From positions 1-64,000 of the forward strand of contig NZ_FCOC02000017.1 in assembly GCF_001544455.2 (NCBI RefSeq): DNA of 64,000 nucleotides. The letters are read 5' to 3'. Both the position numbers and the translations under genes were made by a program. This stretch comes from Caballeronia sordidicola. Lineage in GTDB: Bacteria; Pseudomonadota; Gammaproteobacteria; Burkholderiales; Burkholderiaceae. Within the stretch, counting starts at the first letter, position 1, and each line of letters starts with the position of its first letter. The notes under the pieces are model-generated. The model was not told the origin of the DNA. It did no database searches and saw only the letters and a list, made by a program, of their open reading frames with translations. Below are positions 51,348 through 61,137 of this stretch, one piece after another.

Positions 51348-52690
51348 CAGTACGATGGATCACGCGGATATGGATGATCGCGGCGCTGCTGGCGTCGGCG
51401 TCGATCTTTGCGCAAGGCGTGCCTCAACTCAAGGTCCGCGCGCATCTCGAACCATCGGGCACAGTGGTGGCGGGTTCGGAAGTCAAGCTGGTCGTGGAGT
51501 GCCTGACGACGACGTTTTTCACTGAGGCGCCTGACTGGCCGTTGTTCAACGTGCCCGGCGCGCTGGTGGCTCTTCCGGACGAACAAGCGGAGAACCTGCA
51601 CGAGACCATCGACGGCGTCGCCTGGTACGGCGTAAGCCGAGCGTACCGGATCGTGCCGCAAGCAGCCGGCGCGCTCAGCATTCCGGCTTTTGCGATCACG
51701 GTGCATCCTGGTCCGGGCGGCGCGAATGTGCCAGCAACGTTGACCACGCCCGCATTGAAATTCGTCGCCACGGTTCCTGAAGGGGCCGAGGGCATGCGCA
51801 TTTTTTTCCCGACGCAGAAGCTGAGCGCTACCCAGACACTCACGCCGTCGTTGCACGATCTCAAGGCGGGTGGATCGCTCACGCGCAGCGTCACGCAGGT
51901 CGCCGCTGGAACCGAGTCGATGCTGATTCCGCCAGTCGAGTTCAGCGAGGTCGACGGGCTCAAGCGTTACCCCAAGCAGTCGGCGACCCGGAATGTCATT
52001 CAGGATCGCGCGGGGCTGGTCGCCGGCGAGCGCACGGATTCCGCGACGTATGTAATCGATCGCAGTGGCAAGTTCAAACTGCCGCCTGTGACTATCGAAT
52101 GGTGGAATACGGCGGGGAAAAGAAAGGAATCGATTGTCTTGCCAGCCGTGAGCTTCTCTGCGTCATCGGCCAATGAAAGACCTCTTTTCGATATCCCCGC
52201 CGACGCGCTGTCCAAAGGCGGCGTGCATCGAATTCTGATTATTGACCGATGGCAAGCGATTCTGGCGGCTGGACTTCTGGTGTTCGCGGTGGCTTTGGTC
52301 TGGGCTTACCCGGGGCTGGCTGCACGCTTCAGGCATGTCAGGCAAGCGTTGCTGGATGCGCGAAAACGCCATGCAGACAGCGCTGCGCCAGCGTGGCGGG
52401 CATTGCAGGTTGCGGCGCGCAAAGGGCCCTTGAAGTCCACCATTCCCTTGTTGTATCGATGGATGGATCGAAGTTCCGATCTCAAGCATCCGGCGCAAGT
52501 GGATGAATTAAATGCGCTAGGCGGACCGCAGCTTGACGCGCTGGTTAGCGCAGTTCATGCGCATTATTCCAATCAGCCGGTCAGCAGGTCCGATTGGCGC
52601 AAATCGCAACATGCGCTTGGTAGCGCCGTTAAACGAACGCGTAAGAAACGCGCGATGCAATCGCCGCTTCCGCCGCTCAACAAATACTAA
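51344..52690 (+). CDS. BatD-like protein
   Basis: A 448-aa protein with a signal peptide (WMIAALLASASIFAQG), a beta-rich periplasmic domain (VRAHLEPSGTVVAGSEVKL onward) and one C-terminal membrane helix (AGLLVFAVALVWAYPGLAA) with a cytoplasmic tail. It is the last gene of the MoxR/Bat operon and overlaps the previous stop (ATGA). BatD is needed for oxidative and envelope stress resistance in some bacteria. Confidence 0.85.
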   Translation: MTVRWITRIWMIAALLASASIFAQGVPQLKVRAHLEPSGTVVAGSEVKLVVECLTTTFFTEAPDWPLFNVPGALVALPDEQAENLHETIDGVAWYGVSRAYRIVPQAAGALSIPAFAITVHPGPGGANVPATLTTPALKFVATVPEGAEGMRIFFPTQKLSATQTLTPSLHDLKAGGSLTRSVTQVAAGTESMLIPPVEFSEVDGLKRYPKQSATRNVIQDRAGLVAGERTDSATYVIDRSGKFKLPPVTIEWWNTAGKRKESIVLPAVSFSASSANERPLFDIPADALSKGGVHRILIIDRWQAILAAGLLVFAVALVWAYPGLAARFRHVRQALLDARKRHADSAAPAWRALQVAARKGPLKSTIPLLYRWMDRSSDLKHPAQVDELNALGGPQLDALVSAVHAHYSNQPVSRSDWRKSQHALGSAVKRTRKKRAMQSPLPPLNKY

Positions 52691-52751
52691 GCCCTAAGAA
52701 AATGCTGGCGTGTCAAACCACGGAAATTATCGCTGAGCTATACTTCCCGTC

Positions 52752-53123
52752 GTGAAAATCCTGCGTACATTGTTCGTCTTGTGGCTTTGCGCGGTGCTGC
52801 CCTTAACCGGGCTGGCAGCCAGCGGCTCGGCCGGACCTTGTCCCATGCAGACCATGACAATGGACACCGCAAGCGCCATGTCGCAGTCCATGCCGGGTTG
52901 TGATTCCATGGCATCGGATTCCATGTCGGGACATGACAGCAAATCCAAAAGTCCTCTGTGCAAGATGGACGTGCAATGCCAAATGGGCTGCATGACTATT
53001 CCGGCCTCTGCGCCAAGCATTGCGCGGAGCTTGCGCGCTTATCGTCCCGTGTTTTTCCACGCCACGCAGTCGCTCTTTGTCCGCGAGCCTGACGGCTTGT
53101 GGAAACCTCCTCGCCCGCTCTAA
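52752..53123 (+). CDS. Met/Cys-rich secreted metal-response protein
   Basis: A 123-aa protein with a signal peptide (LRTLFVLWLCAVLPLTGLA). The mature part is rich in Met, His and Cys (CPMQTMTMDTASAM, GCDSMASDSMSGHD, LCKMDVQCQMGCM), typical of periplasmic copper or silver binding proteins. The start is GTG 52752 with no clear ribosome binding site. It precedes the CusCBA operon by 92 bases, so it is probably part of the same response. Confidence 0.72.
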   Translation: MKILRTLFVLWLCAVLPLTGLAASGSAGPCPMQTMTMDTASAMSQSMPGCDSMASDSMSGHDSKSKSPLCKMDVQCQMGCMTIPASAPSIARSLRAYRPVFFHATQSLFVREPDGLWKPPRPL

Positions 53124-53215
53124 TTCCCTTCGCTAAATGTTCGCTGCTTGCGCGGCGAGGTCGTCCTGCATCCAGGACGTGATTCCCTATGGGATTCGAC
53201 CGTCGGGGTTGAGAA

Positions 53216-54514
53216 ATGTGTTCATCTTTTATTGTGCCCATATTGCGGCATGGACAAGTGCGCGCGGCCGCTCTTGTCTTATTCATGTTGGGCGGCGCGA
53301 CCCTTAAGGCCAGCGCTCAGGAATCCCCTTTGACACTGGATGCCGCGCTGCAATCGGCAACCGATCGATCCGCCTCCATGCAGGCGGCGCAGTCATCGAT
53401 TCGTGCGAGTGCGCAAGGCGTGGTCAGGGCTGGCCAGTTGCCCGATCCGACACTCAAGGCTGGTATCGACAATTTGCCTGTGAATGGTCCGCAAGGATTC
53501 ACCATAGGGCAAGACTTCATGACGATGCGGCGTGTCGGCATTGAACAGGAATGGGTGTCGTCGGAGAAAAGGCGCTTGCGTAGCGCGCTCGCGAATCAGG
53601 AGGTCGATCGCGAACGCTCCGGTTATCTTGCGCAATGGGTGAATGTGCGCGAGCAAACCGCGACCGCGTGGCTCAACGCGGCGTATGCCAAGAAAGCGCT
53701 GTCGCTGCAGCAGGAACTCGTCGATCACATGGTGCACGAGTTGTCTGCCACTCAGGCGTCGTACCGGGGCGCCAAAGCCAGCGCCGCCGATGTCACCCAA
53801 GCGCAGGTCATGCTCGCGCAAACGCGTGATCAATTGCTGAAGGCGCAGCAAGTGCTGCAGACGGCGCTCATTGGCTTGTCGCGATGGACCGCCGCGCCCG
53901 TCACCGATATATCCGGCGAGCCGCCCACGCCGCAGTCCGTGGTGGCGTCGCTGCCGCCCGAGGAGTTGCAGCGGGTCGAGCCGGCGCTGATCAGCGCGTC
54001 CTCGGAAATAGCCGTGGCCGACGCGGACACAGCCGTGGCGCAAAGCAATCGCAATCCGAACTGGACATGGGAAGTGGCGTATCAGCAGCGCGGCGGTCAG
54101 TTCTCGAACATGGTGTCGGTGGGCGTCAGCATTCCGATCCCGTTGAACCGGCGCGATCGCCAGGACCGCGATACCGCCGAAAAAGCCGAGCTCGGCACCA
54201 AGGCGCGTCTCATGTACGAAGACGCGCAACGACAAGTCAATGCCGATATCCGTAATCTCGCCGCCACGCTCGCAAGCGGGCGCGAGCGCGTTGACAACCT
54301 GAGCACGGCTCTTTTGCCGGCTGCGAACCAGCGCCTGCAGTTATCGACCGCAGCTTACCGCGCGGGAACAGGATCGCTCGCCGATACCTTCGCCGCCAGG
54401 CGCGCGATGCTCGATGCGCGGCTTCAAGTGCTCGATCTTCAACGCGATGTCTCGCTCACGTGGGCGCAGCTCGAGTATCAGGTCGTGCCGCCTTCCATGA
54501 CCTACGGACAGTGA
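53216..54514 (+). CDS. cusC: TolC-family outer-membrane factor (CusC/CzcC type)
   Basis: A 432-aa protein. A signal peptide ends before QESPLTLDAALQSATDRSAS, the usual start of the outer-membrane efflux domain. Long helices with repeated hinge sequences (GVVRAGQLPDPTLKAG) and VGVSIPIPLNRRDRQ follow. It forms the exit duct for the CusBA pump. Seven bases separate it from the next gene. Confidence 0.87.
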   Translation: MCSSFIVPILRHGQVRAAALVLFMLGGATLKASAQESPLTLDAALQSATDRSASMQAAQSSIRASAQGVVRAGQLPDPTLKAGIDNLPVNGPQGFTIGQDFMTMRRVGIEQEWVSSEKRRLRSALANQEVDRERSGYLAQWVNVREQTATAWLNAAYAKKALSLQQELVDHMVHELSATQASYRGAKASAADVTQAQVMLAQTRDQLLKAQQVLQTALIGLSRWTAAPVTDISGEPPTPQSVVASLPPEELQRVEPALISASSEIAVADADTAVAQSNRNPNWTWEVAYQQRGGQFSNMVSVGVSIPIPLNRRDRQDRDTAEKAELGTKARLMYEDAQRQVNADIRNLAATLASGRERVDNLSTALLPAANQRLQLSTAAYRAGTGSLADTFAARRAMLDARLQVLDLQRDVSLTWAQLEYQVVPPSMTYGQ

Positions 54515-54521
54515 GGTAACG

Positions 54522-56018
54522 ATGAACACACTGCAAATCACTCGCGCGGTCCTCTTGATGTTCGCGGCAGCCGCGTTGCTGGGTGCGGGATACGTGGCCG
54601 GGACGCGTCGTGCGAATCCTGATGCTCCCGCGCTAGCGGTTGCGTCCGGCGGCGACAAAGTGGACCCGAAGACGGGGCGCAAAGTGCTCTATTGGCACGA
54701 CCCGATGTCGCCCAACCAGCACTTCGACAAACCCGGCAAGTCGCCCTTCATGGACATGCAGCTCGAGCCCGTTTTCGCGGACGAAGGAGGGGGATCGACC
54801 GGCATCAAAATAGACGCGGGGCTTCAACAGAACCTTGGCATTCGATACGCCACCGCTCGCCGCGTCAACGTGGCGACAAGCTTCGAAGCCGTGGGCGCGA
54901 CCCAGTTCGATGAATCGCTGACCGACGTGGTTCAGTCGCGCGTGACGGGCTATATCGACCGGTTGTATGCGAACGCGCCCATGCAGCGCGTGAGCAAAGG
55001 TGCGCCGATTGCGTCGCTGTTCGTGCCGGATTGGCTTGCGCCGCAAGAGGAATATCTCGCGTTGAAACGCAGCGGCATGGACGACTCCATGCTCGCGGCG
55101 TCGCGTGCCCGGATGCGCGCGTTGTCGATTCCCGATGGTCTTGTCGCAAGTCTCGATCACACCGGCAAGGTGCAGACGCATGTCACGCTCACGGCGCCAT
55201 CAAGCGGCGTTGTCAGCGAACTGAACGTGCGCGACGGCGCAATGGTCGCGCCCGGTCAGACGCTTGCCAGGATCGCGGGTTTGAATCCGCTTTGGCTCGT
55301 GGTCGAAATCCCGGAGACCATGGCGTTGCAAGTCAGGACCGGCATGAGCGTGGACGCGGTGTTCGCGGGCGATGCCACCCGGCATTTCAGTGGCCATATC
55401 CGCGAGATCCTGCCCGGCATCACCGCGAGCAGCCGCACGTTGCAAGCGCGGCTTTCCATCGATAACCAGGATCAGCAACTCACGCCCGGCATGCTGATGC
55501 GCGCGCGCATTGGCGGTGCGACTACCGCATCGCGGCTCGTCGTGCCGTCCGAGTCGGTGATCGCGACCGGCAAGCGTTCCGTTGTGATCGTCAAGCAGGC
55601 CGATGGCCGGCTGCAACCTGTGGCGGTCACGACAGGCAGCGACACAGGGAGCGACACCGAAGTACTCAGCGGCTTGACCGAAGGCGAACAGGTCGTGGCG
55701 TCAGGACAATTCCTGATCGATTCGGAAGCGAGCTTGAAGTCGGTGCTTCCAAGGCTTGAATCAGCACCCGCATCGGACGTCGCCGCGCAGGTCTATGAAA
55801 CCACCGGCAAGGTCGAAGCCGTCACCGGCCACGACATCACGCTGTCGCATCAACCCGTAGCGGCATTGGGATGGGGCGCGATGACCATGTCCTTTGGCAA
55901 ACCGTCTGCACCCGCGTTCTCCGATGTCAAAACCGGCGACACCGTGCACTTCCACTTCAGGCAATCGGACGATGGCTACGAACTGACGAAGGTCGAACGC
56001 ATGGAGGCCGCCAAATGA
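54522..56018 (+). CDS. cusB: CusB membrane-fusion protein fused to a CusF domain
   Basis: A 498-aa periplasmic adaptor. After a membrane anchor, residues 56-86 hold a heavy-metal binding motif (YWHDPMSPNQHFDKPGKSPF, then MDMQLEP). Residues about 90-400 are the HlyD barrel-sandwich and hairpin. The last 75 residues (about 423-498) match CusF: GHDITLSHQPVAALGWGAMT then MSFG, retaining His and the Trp that stacks on Cu(I)/Ag(I), plus two Met. CusF is normally a separate protein. The stop overlaps the cusA start. Confidence 0.87.
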   Translation: MNTLQITRAVLLMFAAAALLGAGYVAGTRRANPDAPALAVASGGDKVDPKTGRKVLYWHDPMSPNQHFDKPGKSPFMDMQLEPVFADEGGGSTGIKIDAGLQQNLGIRYATARRVNVATSFEAVGATQFDESLTDVVQSRVTGYIDRLYANAPMQRVSKGAPIASLFVPDWLAPQEEYLALKRSGMDDSMLAASRARMRALSIPDGLVASLDHTGKVQTHVTLTAPSSGVVSELNVRDGAMVAPGQTLARIAGLNPLWLVVEIPETMALQVRTGMSVDAVFAGDATRHFSGHIREILPGITASSRTLQARLSIDNQDQQLTPGMLMRARIGGATTASRLVVPSESVIATGKRSVVIVKQADGRLQPVAVTTGSDTGSDTEVLSGLTEGEQVVASGQFLIDSEASLKSVLPRLESAPASDVAAQVYETTGKVEAVTGHDITLSHQPVAALGWGAMTMSFGKPSAPAFSDVKTGDTVHFHFRQSDDGYELTKVERMEAAK

Positions 56019-59000
56019 TCGAGCGACTGATCCGATGGTCGATTCAAAACCGTTTCCTGGTGCTGCTGGCAACGCTTTTGATCACAGGCTGGGGCGTGTA
56101 TTCAGTCATGCAGACTCCGCTCGACGCGCTGCCCGACCTGTCCGATACGCAGGTGATCATCAAGGCGTCGTATCCGGGCAAGGCGCCGCAGGTGATTGAA
56201 GATCAGGTGACGTATCCGCTCACCACGACACTTCTCGGCGTGCCGGGGGCGAAGACGATTCGCGCGTATTCGTCGTTCGGCGATGCCTTCGTCTATGTCC
56301 TCTTCGACGACAAGACCGATCAGTATTGGGCGCGCTCGCGCGTGCTGGAATATCTGAATCAGGTGCAAAGCCGGCTTCCGCAAGGTGCGACGGTTTCGTT
56401 GGGTCCCGATGCCACAGGCGTGGGCTGGGTCTACGAATATGCACTCGTCGACAGAACCGGCAAGCGCGATCTCGGTCAGCTTCGCGCGCTCAACGACTGG
56501 TTTCTCAAGTTCGAACTCAAGGCCGTGCCCGATGTGTCGGAAGTGGCGTCCGTTGGCGCAATGGTGCGTCAGTACCAGGTCGTGCTCGATCCCGACAAAC
56601 TCCGCGCTTATGGCATCACGCAAGAGACCGTTGCCACTGCGTTGAAGAAAGCCAATCAGGAGTCGGGCGGCTCCGTGATCGAGTTGGCGGAGTCTGACTA
56701 CATGGTGCGTTCGTCGGGCTATCTGCATTCGCTCGATGACTTCCGCCATGTCGTTCTTCGCGCCAACGATTCCGGAACACCCGTGTTGCTTGGCGACGTG
56801 GCGCGCATTCAGATCGGACCCGAAATGCGTCGCGGCATTGCGGAACTGAATGGCGAGGGCGAGGTGGCGGGCGGCGTGATCGTGATGCGTTCCGGCAAGA
56901 ATGCACTGACCACGATCGAAGCGGTGAAGGCAAAACTCGATACGCTCAGGAAGTCCTTGCCTGCAGGCGTTGAAGTGGTCACGACCTACGACAGGTCGAA
57001 GCTGATAGAACGTGCCGTCGACAACCTGCGCGACAAGCTGATCGAAGAATTTGTGATCGTCGGGCTGGTCTGCGCGCTTTTCCTGTTTCATTTGCGCAGC
57101 GCCTTCGTCGCGATTCTTTCTTTGCCGCTTGGCGTGCTCGCGGCGTTTATCGTGATGCGTTATCAGGGCGTCAATGCGAACCTGATGTCGCTTGGCGGCA
57201 TTGCGATTGCGATTGGTGCAATGATCGACGCGGCCATAGTGATGATTGAAAACGCGCACAAGCATCTCGAAGCGCATGAACACGCGCATCCGGATCAGCC
57301 AACCACGCCCGGGCAGCGATGGGAATTGATAGCGGCATCGGCGGCGGAGGTCGGACCCGCGTTGTTCTTTTCGCTGCTCATCATCACGATGTCGTTCATT
57401 CCCGTGTTCTCGCTGGAGGGTCAGGAAGGGAAGCTGTTTTCGCCGTTGGCGTTCACGAAGACCTACACCATCGCGGCGGCGGCCTTGTTGTCGGTCACGC
57501 TCGTGCCCGTGCTGATGGGTTATCTGGTGCGAGGGCGCATTCCGCACGAGAACGCGAATCCCATCAATCGCGTGCTGGTCCGCGTGTATCGGCCCTTGCT
57601 CGAAGCAACATTGCGCCGCCCCTGGGCCGCGATCGCGCTTGCCGTCATTGCGCTCGCGCTCACCGCGATTCCGTTGTCGCGGCTGGGCGGCGAATTCTTG
57701 CCGCCGCTCGACGAGGGCGATTTGCTCTACATGCCGACGGCGCTGCCGGGGATATCGGCGGAAAAGGCGTCGGAGTTATTGCAGCAAACGGACCGGCTGA
57801 TCAAGACCGTGCCCGAAGTCGCAACGGTGTTCGGCAAATCGGGACGTGCCGATACCGCCACCGATCCGGCGCCGCTGGAAATGTTCGAAACCACGATCCA
57901 GTTCAAGCCGCGTGATCAGTGGCGTGCGGGAATGACACCGGAAAAGCTGGTCGATGAACTTGATCGGACGGTGAAAGTGCCCGGGCTATCGAACGTATGG
58001 GTTCCGCCTATTCGCAACCGGTTGGACATGCTGTCCACAGGAATCAAGACGCCGGTCGGCGTGAAGATATCGGGCGGCGACCTTGGCGTGATCGACACGA
58101 TCGCGACGCAAGTCGAGGCAACGGTGAAGTCGGTGCCCGGTGTATCGTCCGCGCTCGCGGAACGCTTGAACGGCGGCCGTTATATCGATGTCGATATCGA
58201 CCGGCTCAAGGCTGCGCGATACGGACTCGCGATAGCCGACGTCCAGTCGGTGGTTTCGTCGGCGGTAGGCGGGGAGAACGTGGGCGAGGTGATCGACGGA
58301 CGCCAACGCTTTCCCATCAACATCCGATATCCGCGCGAAGTCCGCGACTCGCTGGAAAACCTGCGGCGCTTGCCCATTGTCACCGAGCGCGGCGCACAGA
58401 TCACGCTCGGCGATGTCGCGACGCTCAGGATTGCAGACGGGCCGCCCATGATCCGCAGCGAGAACGCGCGGCTTGCAGGCTACGTGTACGTGGATATCCG
58501 CGATACCGACCTGCAGTCGGCCGTCACGGCGATGCAGCGCGCGGTAGCCGAAAAGGTGGTCTTGCCGCCGGGTTATTCGATCGCGTGGTCGGGGCAGTTC
58601 GAATACCTGGAGCGTGCGTCGGAGAAGCTTCGTACCGTGATTCCCGTCACGCTCGTGATCATTTTCGTGCTGTTGTTCCTGACCTTCAATTCGGCCGCCG
58701 ATGCATTGCTGCTGATGTCGACCGTGCCGTTTGCGCTCGTTGGCGGATTCTGGTTGATATGGGCTTTGGGTCATGCGGTGTCGGTCGCGACCGCGGTGGG
58801 CTTTATCGCTCTTGCCGGCGTCGCCGCCGAATTCGGCGTGGTGATGCTGCTGTATCTCAAGCGCGCGCTCGAACACCGGCTTCAGGACGGCCGCGCGATC
58901 ACCGAGGCGCTTCTGCTCGATGCCATTCGCGAAGGCGCGGTGCTGCGCGTGCGTCCCAAGGCGATGACCGTTGCCGTGGTGCTTGCGGGGCTGATCCCCA

Positions 59001-59191
59001 TCATGCTCGGCCACGGCGCGGGCTCGGAAGTGATGCAACGCATTGCTGCACCCATGGTCGGCGGCATGGTCACTGCGCCGGTGCTGTCCATGTTCGTCAT
59101 TCCCGCTGCATGGTTGCTCGTGAAGCGCCGGCAGTTGCGGCGTCCCCCCGGCACTCAGGTGCCTTCTATTTATTCTGGAGAAATCAAATGA
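56015..59191 (+). CDS. cusA: CusA-type heavy-metal RND pump
   Basis: A 1058-aa inner-membrane transporter. In TM4 it has IGAMIDAAIVMIENAHKHLE with Asp405 at the CusA proton-relay position, the pattern of Cu(I)/Ag(I) pumps rather than the DGA pattern of CzcA. The RND repeats are full length, with FSLLIITMSFIPVFSLEGQE in the first half and a matching second half. It uses proton flow to move copper or silver out through CusB and CusC. ATG 56015 overlaps the cusB stop; its own stop overlaps cusF. Confidence 0.92.
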   Translation: MIERLIRWSIQNRFLVLLATLLITGWGVYSVMQTPLDALPDLSDTQVIIKASYPGKAPQVIEDQVTYPLTTTLLGVPGAKTIRAYSSFGDAFVYVLFDDKTDQYWARSRVLEYLNQVQSRLPQGATVSLGPDATGVGWVYEYALVDRTGKRDLGQLRALNDWFLKFELKAVPDVSEVASVGAMVRQYQVVLDPDKLRAYGITQETVATALKKANQESGGSVIELAESDYMVRSSGYLHSLDDFRHVVLRANDSGTPVLLGDVARIQIGPEMRRGIAELNGEGEVAGGVIVMRSGKNALTTIEAVKAKLDTLRKSLPAGVEVVTTYDRSKLIERAVDNLRDKLIEEFVIVGLVCALFLFHLRSAFVAILSLPLGVLAAFIVMRYQGVNANLMSLGGIAIAIGAMIDAAIVMIENAHKHLEAHEHAHPDQPTTPGQRWELIAASAAEVGPALFFSLLIITMSFIPVFSLEGQEGKLFSPLAFTKTYTIAAAALLSVTLVPVLMGYLVRGRIPHENANPINRVLVRVYRPLLEATLRRPWAAIALAVIALALTAIPLSRLGGEFLPPLDEGDLLYMPTALPGISAEKASELLQQTDRLIKTVPEVATVFGKSGRADTATDPAPLEMFETTIQFKPRDQWRAGMTPEKLVDELDRTVKVPGLSNVWVPPIRNRLDMLSTGIKTPVGVKISGGDLGVIDTIATQVEATVKSVPGVSSALAERLNGGRYIDVDIDRLKAARYGLAIADVQSVVSSAVGGENVGEVIDGRQRFPINIRYPREVRDSLENLRRLPIVTERGAQITLGDVATLRIADGPPMIRSENARLAGYVYVDIRDTDLQSAVTAMQRAVAEKVVLPPGYSIAWSGQFEYLERASEKLRTVIPVTLVIIFVLLFLTFNSAADALLLMSTVPFALVGGFWLIWALGHAVSVATAVGFIALAGVAAEFGVVMLLYLKRALEHRLQDGRAITEALLLDAIREGAVLRVRPKAMTVAVVLAGLIPIMLGHGAGSEVMQRIAAPMVGGMVTAPVLSMFVIPAAWLLVKRRQLRRPPGTQVPSIYSGEIK

Positions 59192-59541
59192 AGAAGCTTG
59201 TTTGTATCGCACTGGCGTTCGGTGCTGCGTCCGCTATTTCTCAATCCGTCTTTGCCGACGACGACATGGCCGGGATGAAGATGAGCGCAGGATCGATGAG
59301 TCCCGCGGCATCGTCCCAATCCACGCTGACCGATGCCGAAATCCGGAAAGTCGATCCCGCGTCGGGCATGGTCACGCTCAAGCATGGCGCACTGAAGAAT
59401 GTCGGCATGCCGGCCATGACCATGGCGTTCAAGGCGAAAGATGCGGCAATGCTCAAGCAGGCGCATGAGGGCGACAAGGTGAAGGTGCGCGTGGAAGACG
59501 TGGGCGGCACGATGACAATCGTGACAATGCAGAAGCAATAA
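59188..59541 (+). CDS. cusF: CusF-like copper chaperone, Met variant
   Basis: A 117-aa periplasmic protein with a signal peptide (LVCIALAFGAASAISQSVFA), a Met-rich linker, and a CusF beta-barrel: VTLKHGALKNVGMPAMTMAF with His66, Met77 and Met79. The Trp of E. coli CusF is Met74 here, giving a Met3-His type site. It would hand Cu(I) or Ag(I) to CusB/CusA. Its ATG overlaps the cusA stop, and GGAG lies upstream. Confidence 0.88.
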   Translation: MKKLVCIALAFGAASAISQSVFADDDMAGMKMSAGSMSPAASSQSTLTDAEIRKVDPASGMVTLKHGALKNVGMPAMTMAFKAKDAAMLKQAHEGDKVKVRVEDVGGTMTIVTMQKQ

Positions 59542-59739
59542 CGCTCAGCTTTCATTGGGAATAGATCGCGGCATGCGACGCGATCTATTGCGTCTCCAAA
59601 TGCGCGCTTTCAACGCTTGTCGAGCCAATCCGGAAATAAGAAAGGCCCGGAATTCCCGCGCTGCATCCGGCGTTCTGTCAGTCACGTATATAGCTGTGAC
59701 GCGACGCAATTTCGCACTCGCGCCCGACGGAGAATATCC

Positions 59740-60024
59740 ATGAAAAAAGTCATGCTGAGGGTTGTGGTGGCGGGCGTTTCGGCTGCTTCGCTGTGTATTT
59801 CGTGGTCGAGTTTCGCGCAAGGCGGCGGTAACGGGCAGGGCGGTACTGGCGGCGGAAATGCGCATGGCGCGGCTACGTCGGGAATGACGCATTGGGGCGA
59901 TCCGGTATCAAGTTCGAATAGCGCCACGTCAGGCACCGTGCGCGGTCCGGGCATGGACAAAAGCATGGGCACGGACGCCATGGCGCCTGACAGCACGATG
60001 AATTCGCCCAAGAGTGTCCAGTAA
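59740..60024 (+). CDS. Small secreted protein
   Basis: A 94-aa protein with a signal peptide (VMLRVVVAGVSAASLCISWS) and a Gly/Ser/Met-rich mature part (GGGNGQGGTGGGNAHG, GPGMDKSMGTDAMAPDSTM). No family recognised; composition suggests disorder. ATG 59740 follows GGAGAATATCC. It lies after the cus operon, possibly as a separate unit. Confidence 0.55.
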   Translation: MKKVMLRVVVAGVSAASLCISWSSFAQGGGNGQGGTGGGNAHGAATSGMTHWGDPVSSSNSATSGTVRGPGMDKSMGTDAMAPDSTMNSPKSVQ

Positions 60025-60175
60025 TGGAGAGCGATGAATCGTCGGCTAGCAAGCCGGCGATTCCACTTGTTGTTTTTTATGCGCCGCGCTTGGGCGTCGT
60101 AATCCAAGGACACAATTGCGCTTGAACTAAGCACCGGTATTCGGTTCCTACTTAAGAAGCACGGGAGACGATCAA

Positions 60176-60493
60176 ATGCTTAAGTCAGTTGCATTAGCGC
60201 TATGTCTGGTTTTGCTCGGCGGCTGCGCAGTAGCACCGGGCTACGGTTATGCCCAACCTTACGACGCGGGCTATGCCGCGCCGTATTACTACGGATATCC
60301 GCCTGCGTATAGCAGCGTTTATATCGGCGGAGGCTGGGGCGGCGGACACTACTACGACCACGGTCACGGCGGTTACTGGAATGGCCACGGACATGGTTAT
60401 GGCGGTGGATACGGGCATGGCGGCGGACACGGAGGCCAATGGTCTGGCGGCGGCCATGGGGGCGGCGGCCACGGCGGCGGCGGACATCGATAG
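60176..60493 (+). CDS. Gly/Tyr/His-rich lipoprotein
   Basis: A 105-aa lipoprotein. Signal ends at lipobox LLGGC (VALALCLVLLGGCAV), followed by Tyr/Pro-rich and then Gly/His repeats (GHGHGYGGGYGHGGGHGG). Such His-rich tails can bind metals. ATG 60176 follows GGGAGACG. No family role known. Confidence 0.7.
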   Translation: MLKSVALALCLVLLGGCAVAPGYGYAQPYDAGYAAPYYYGYPPAYSSVYIGGGWGGGHYYDHGHGGYWNGHGHGYGGGYGHGGGHGGQWSGGGHGGGGHGGGGHR

Positions 60494-60561
60494 ACGCGTG
60501 GGTCAGTCAGAGCGGCTTTCAATGGCTCGGGATTGCCGCTCTTTTCTACTACAAATATCGA

Positions 60562-61137
60562 TCAAACGGCGGGCGTGGCGTATAACCCCGATGCATCCGC
60601 AGATTCCTGATTGACGATATTTGCCTTGGCCGATTTTCGCCCGGCCTTAGCCGCGAATGCGCGTTTCGTTGTCAGCTTCTTTGCGCCAGCAGTTTTCGCG
60701 GCAGCGTTTTTGCGGGTTACTTTCTTGGCCGCCGGTTTCCTGGCCGGATCAATTTCCGTACTGCCGCTGATCAAGAACTTCGAGCGGTCCTTGACGTCCT
60801 TGATCCAGAGCGGTGGCCGGGCCCATCCGCTCCACGTGGCACCTGTTTTCGGATCACGATACTTCGCCGGCAGCTTGCCGTTGCCCGTTGCCGTGCCTGA
60901 TGACTTCGCCTTGGCTGATTTTTGTGCTTTCGCCAGCTTTACTGCCGATCCGGCAGGGCGGCCTCTACGTTTCCTGGGCGTTGAAAGGTGCGCATCTATG
61001 TCAGCGGTCGTCAGACCGTGTGCTTCCATGAGCTTGCGGATATTGTCGAGGACCGATTGATTGCGCTTTGCAATGAGCGTCTCTTCTTGCGACTTGAGCT
61101 TTCGTAGCTTGGCTTGAATCTGTTCGAGCGTCGGCAT
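60562..61137 (-). CDS. H-NS family protein with Lys/Ala tail
   Basis: A 191-aa nucleoid protein. N-terminal helical oligomerisation domain (TLEQIQAKLRKLKSQEETLI), an AT-hook-like linker (RKRRGRPAG), and the H-NS core YRDPKTGATWSGWARPPLW. After this core comes an extra 70-residue Lys/Ala-rich segment (KKVTRKNAAAKTAGAKKLTT and similar), like histone H1. Such proteins silence AT-rich and foreign DNA. Length is about twice that of a short H-NS. Confidence 0.88.
   Translation of the reverse strand: MPTLEQIQAKLRKLKSQEETLIAKRNQSVLDNIRKLMEAHGLTTADIDAHLSTPRKRRGRPAGSAVKLAKAQKSAKAKSSGTATGNGKLPAKYRDPKTGATWSGWARPPLWIKDVKDRSKFLISGSTEIDPARKPAAKKVTRKNAAAKTAGAKKLTTKRAFAAKAGRKSAKANIVNQESADASGLYATPAV

Noticed and set aside
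56102..57547. A 481-codon minus-strand frame opposite cusA
   Set aside because: Shadow of the cusA coding strand, with no start signal.
57986..59541. Long open frames on both strands within cusA and cusF
   Set aside because: They lie in other frames of a well-defined RND gene, show Arg/His-rich composition and no family match.
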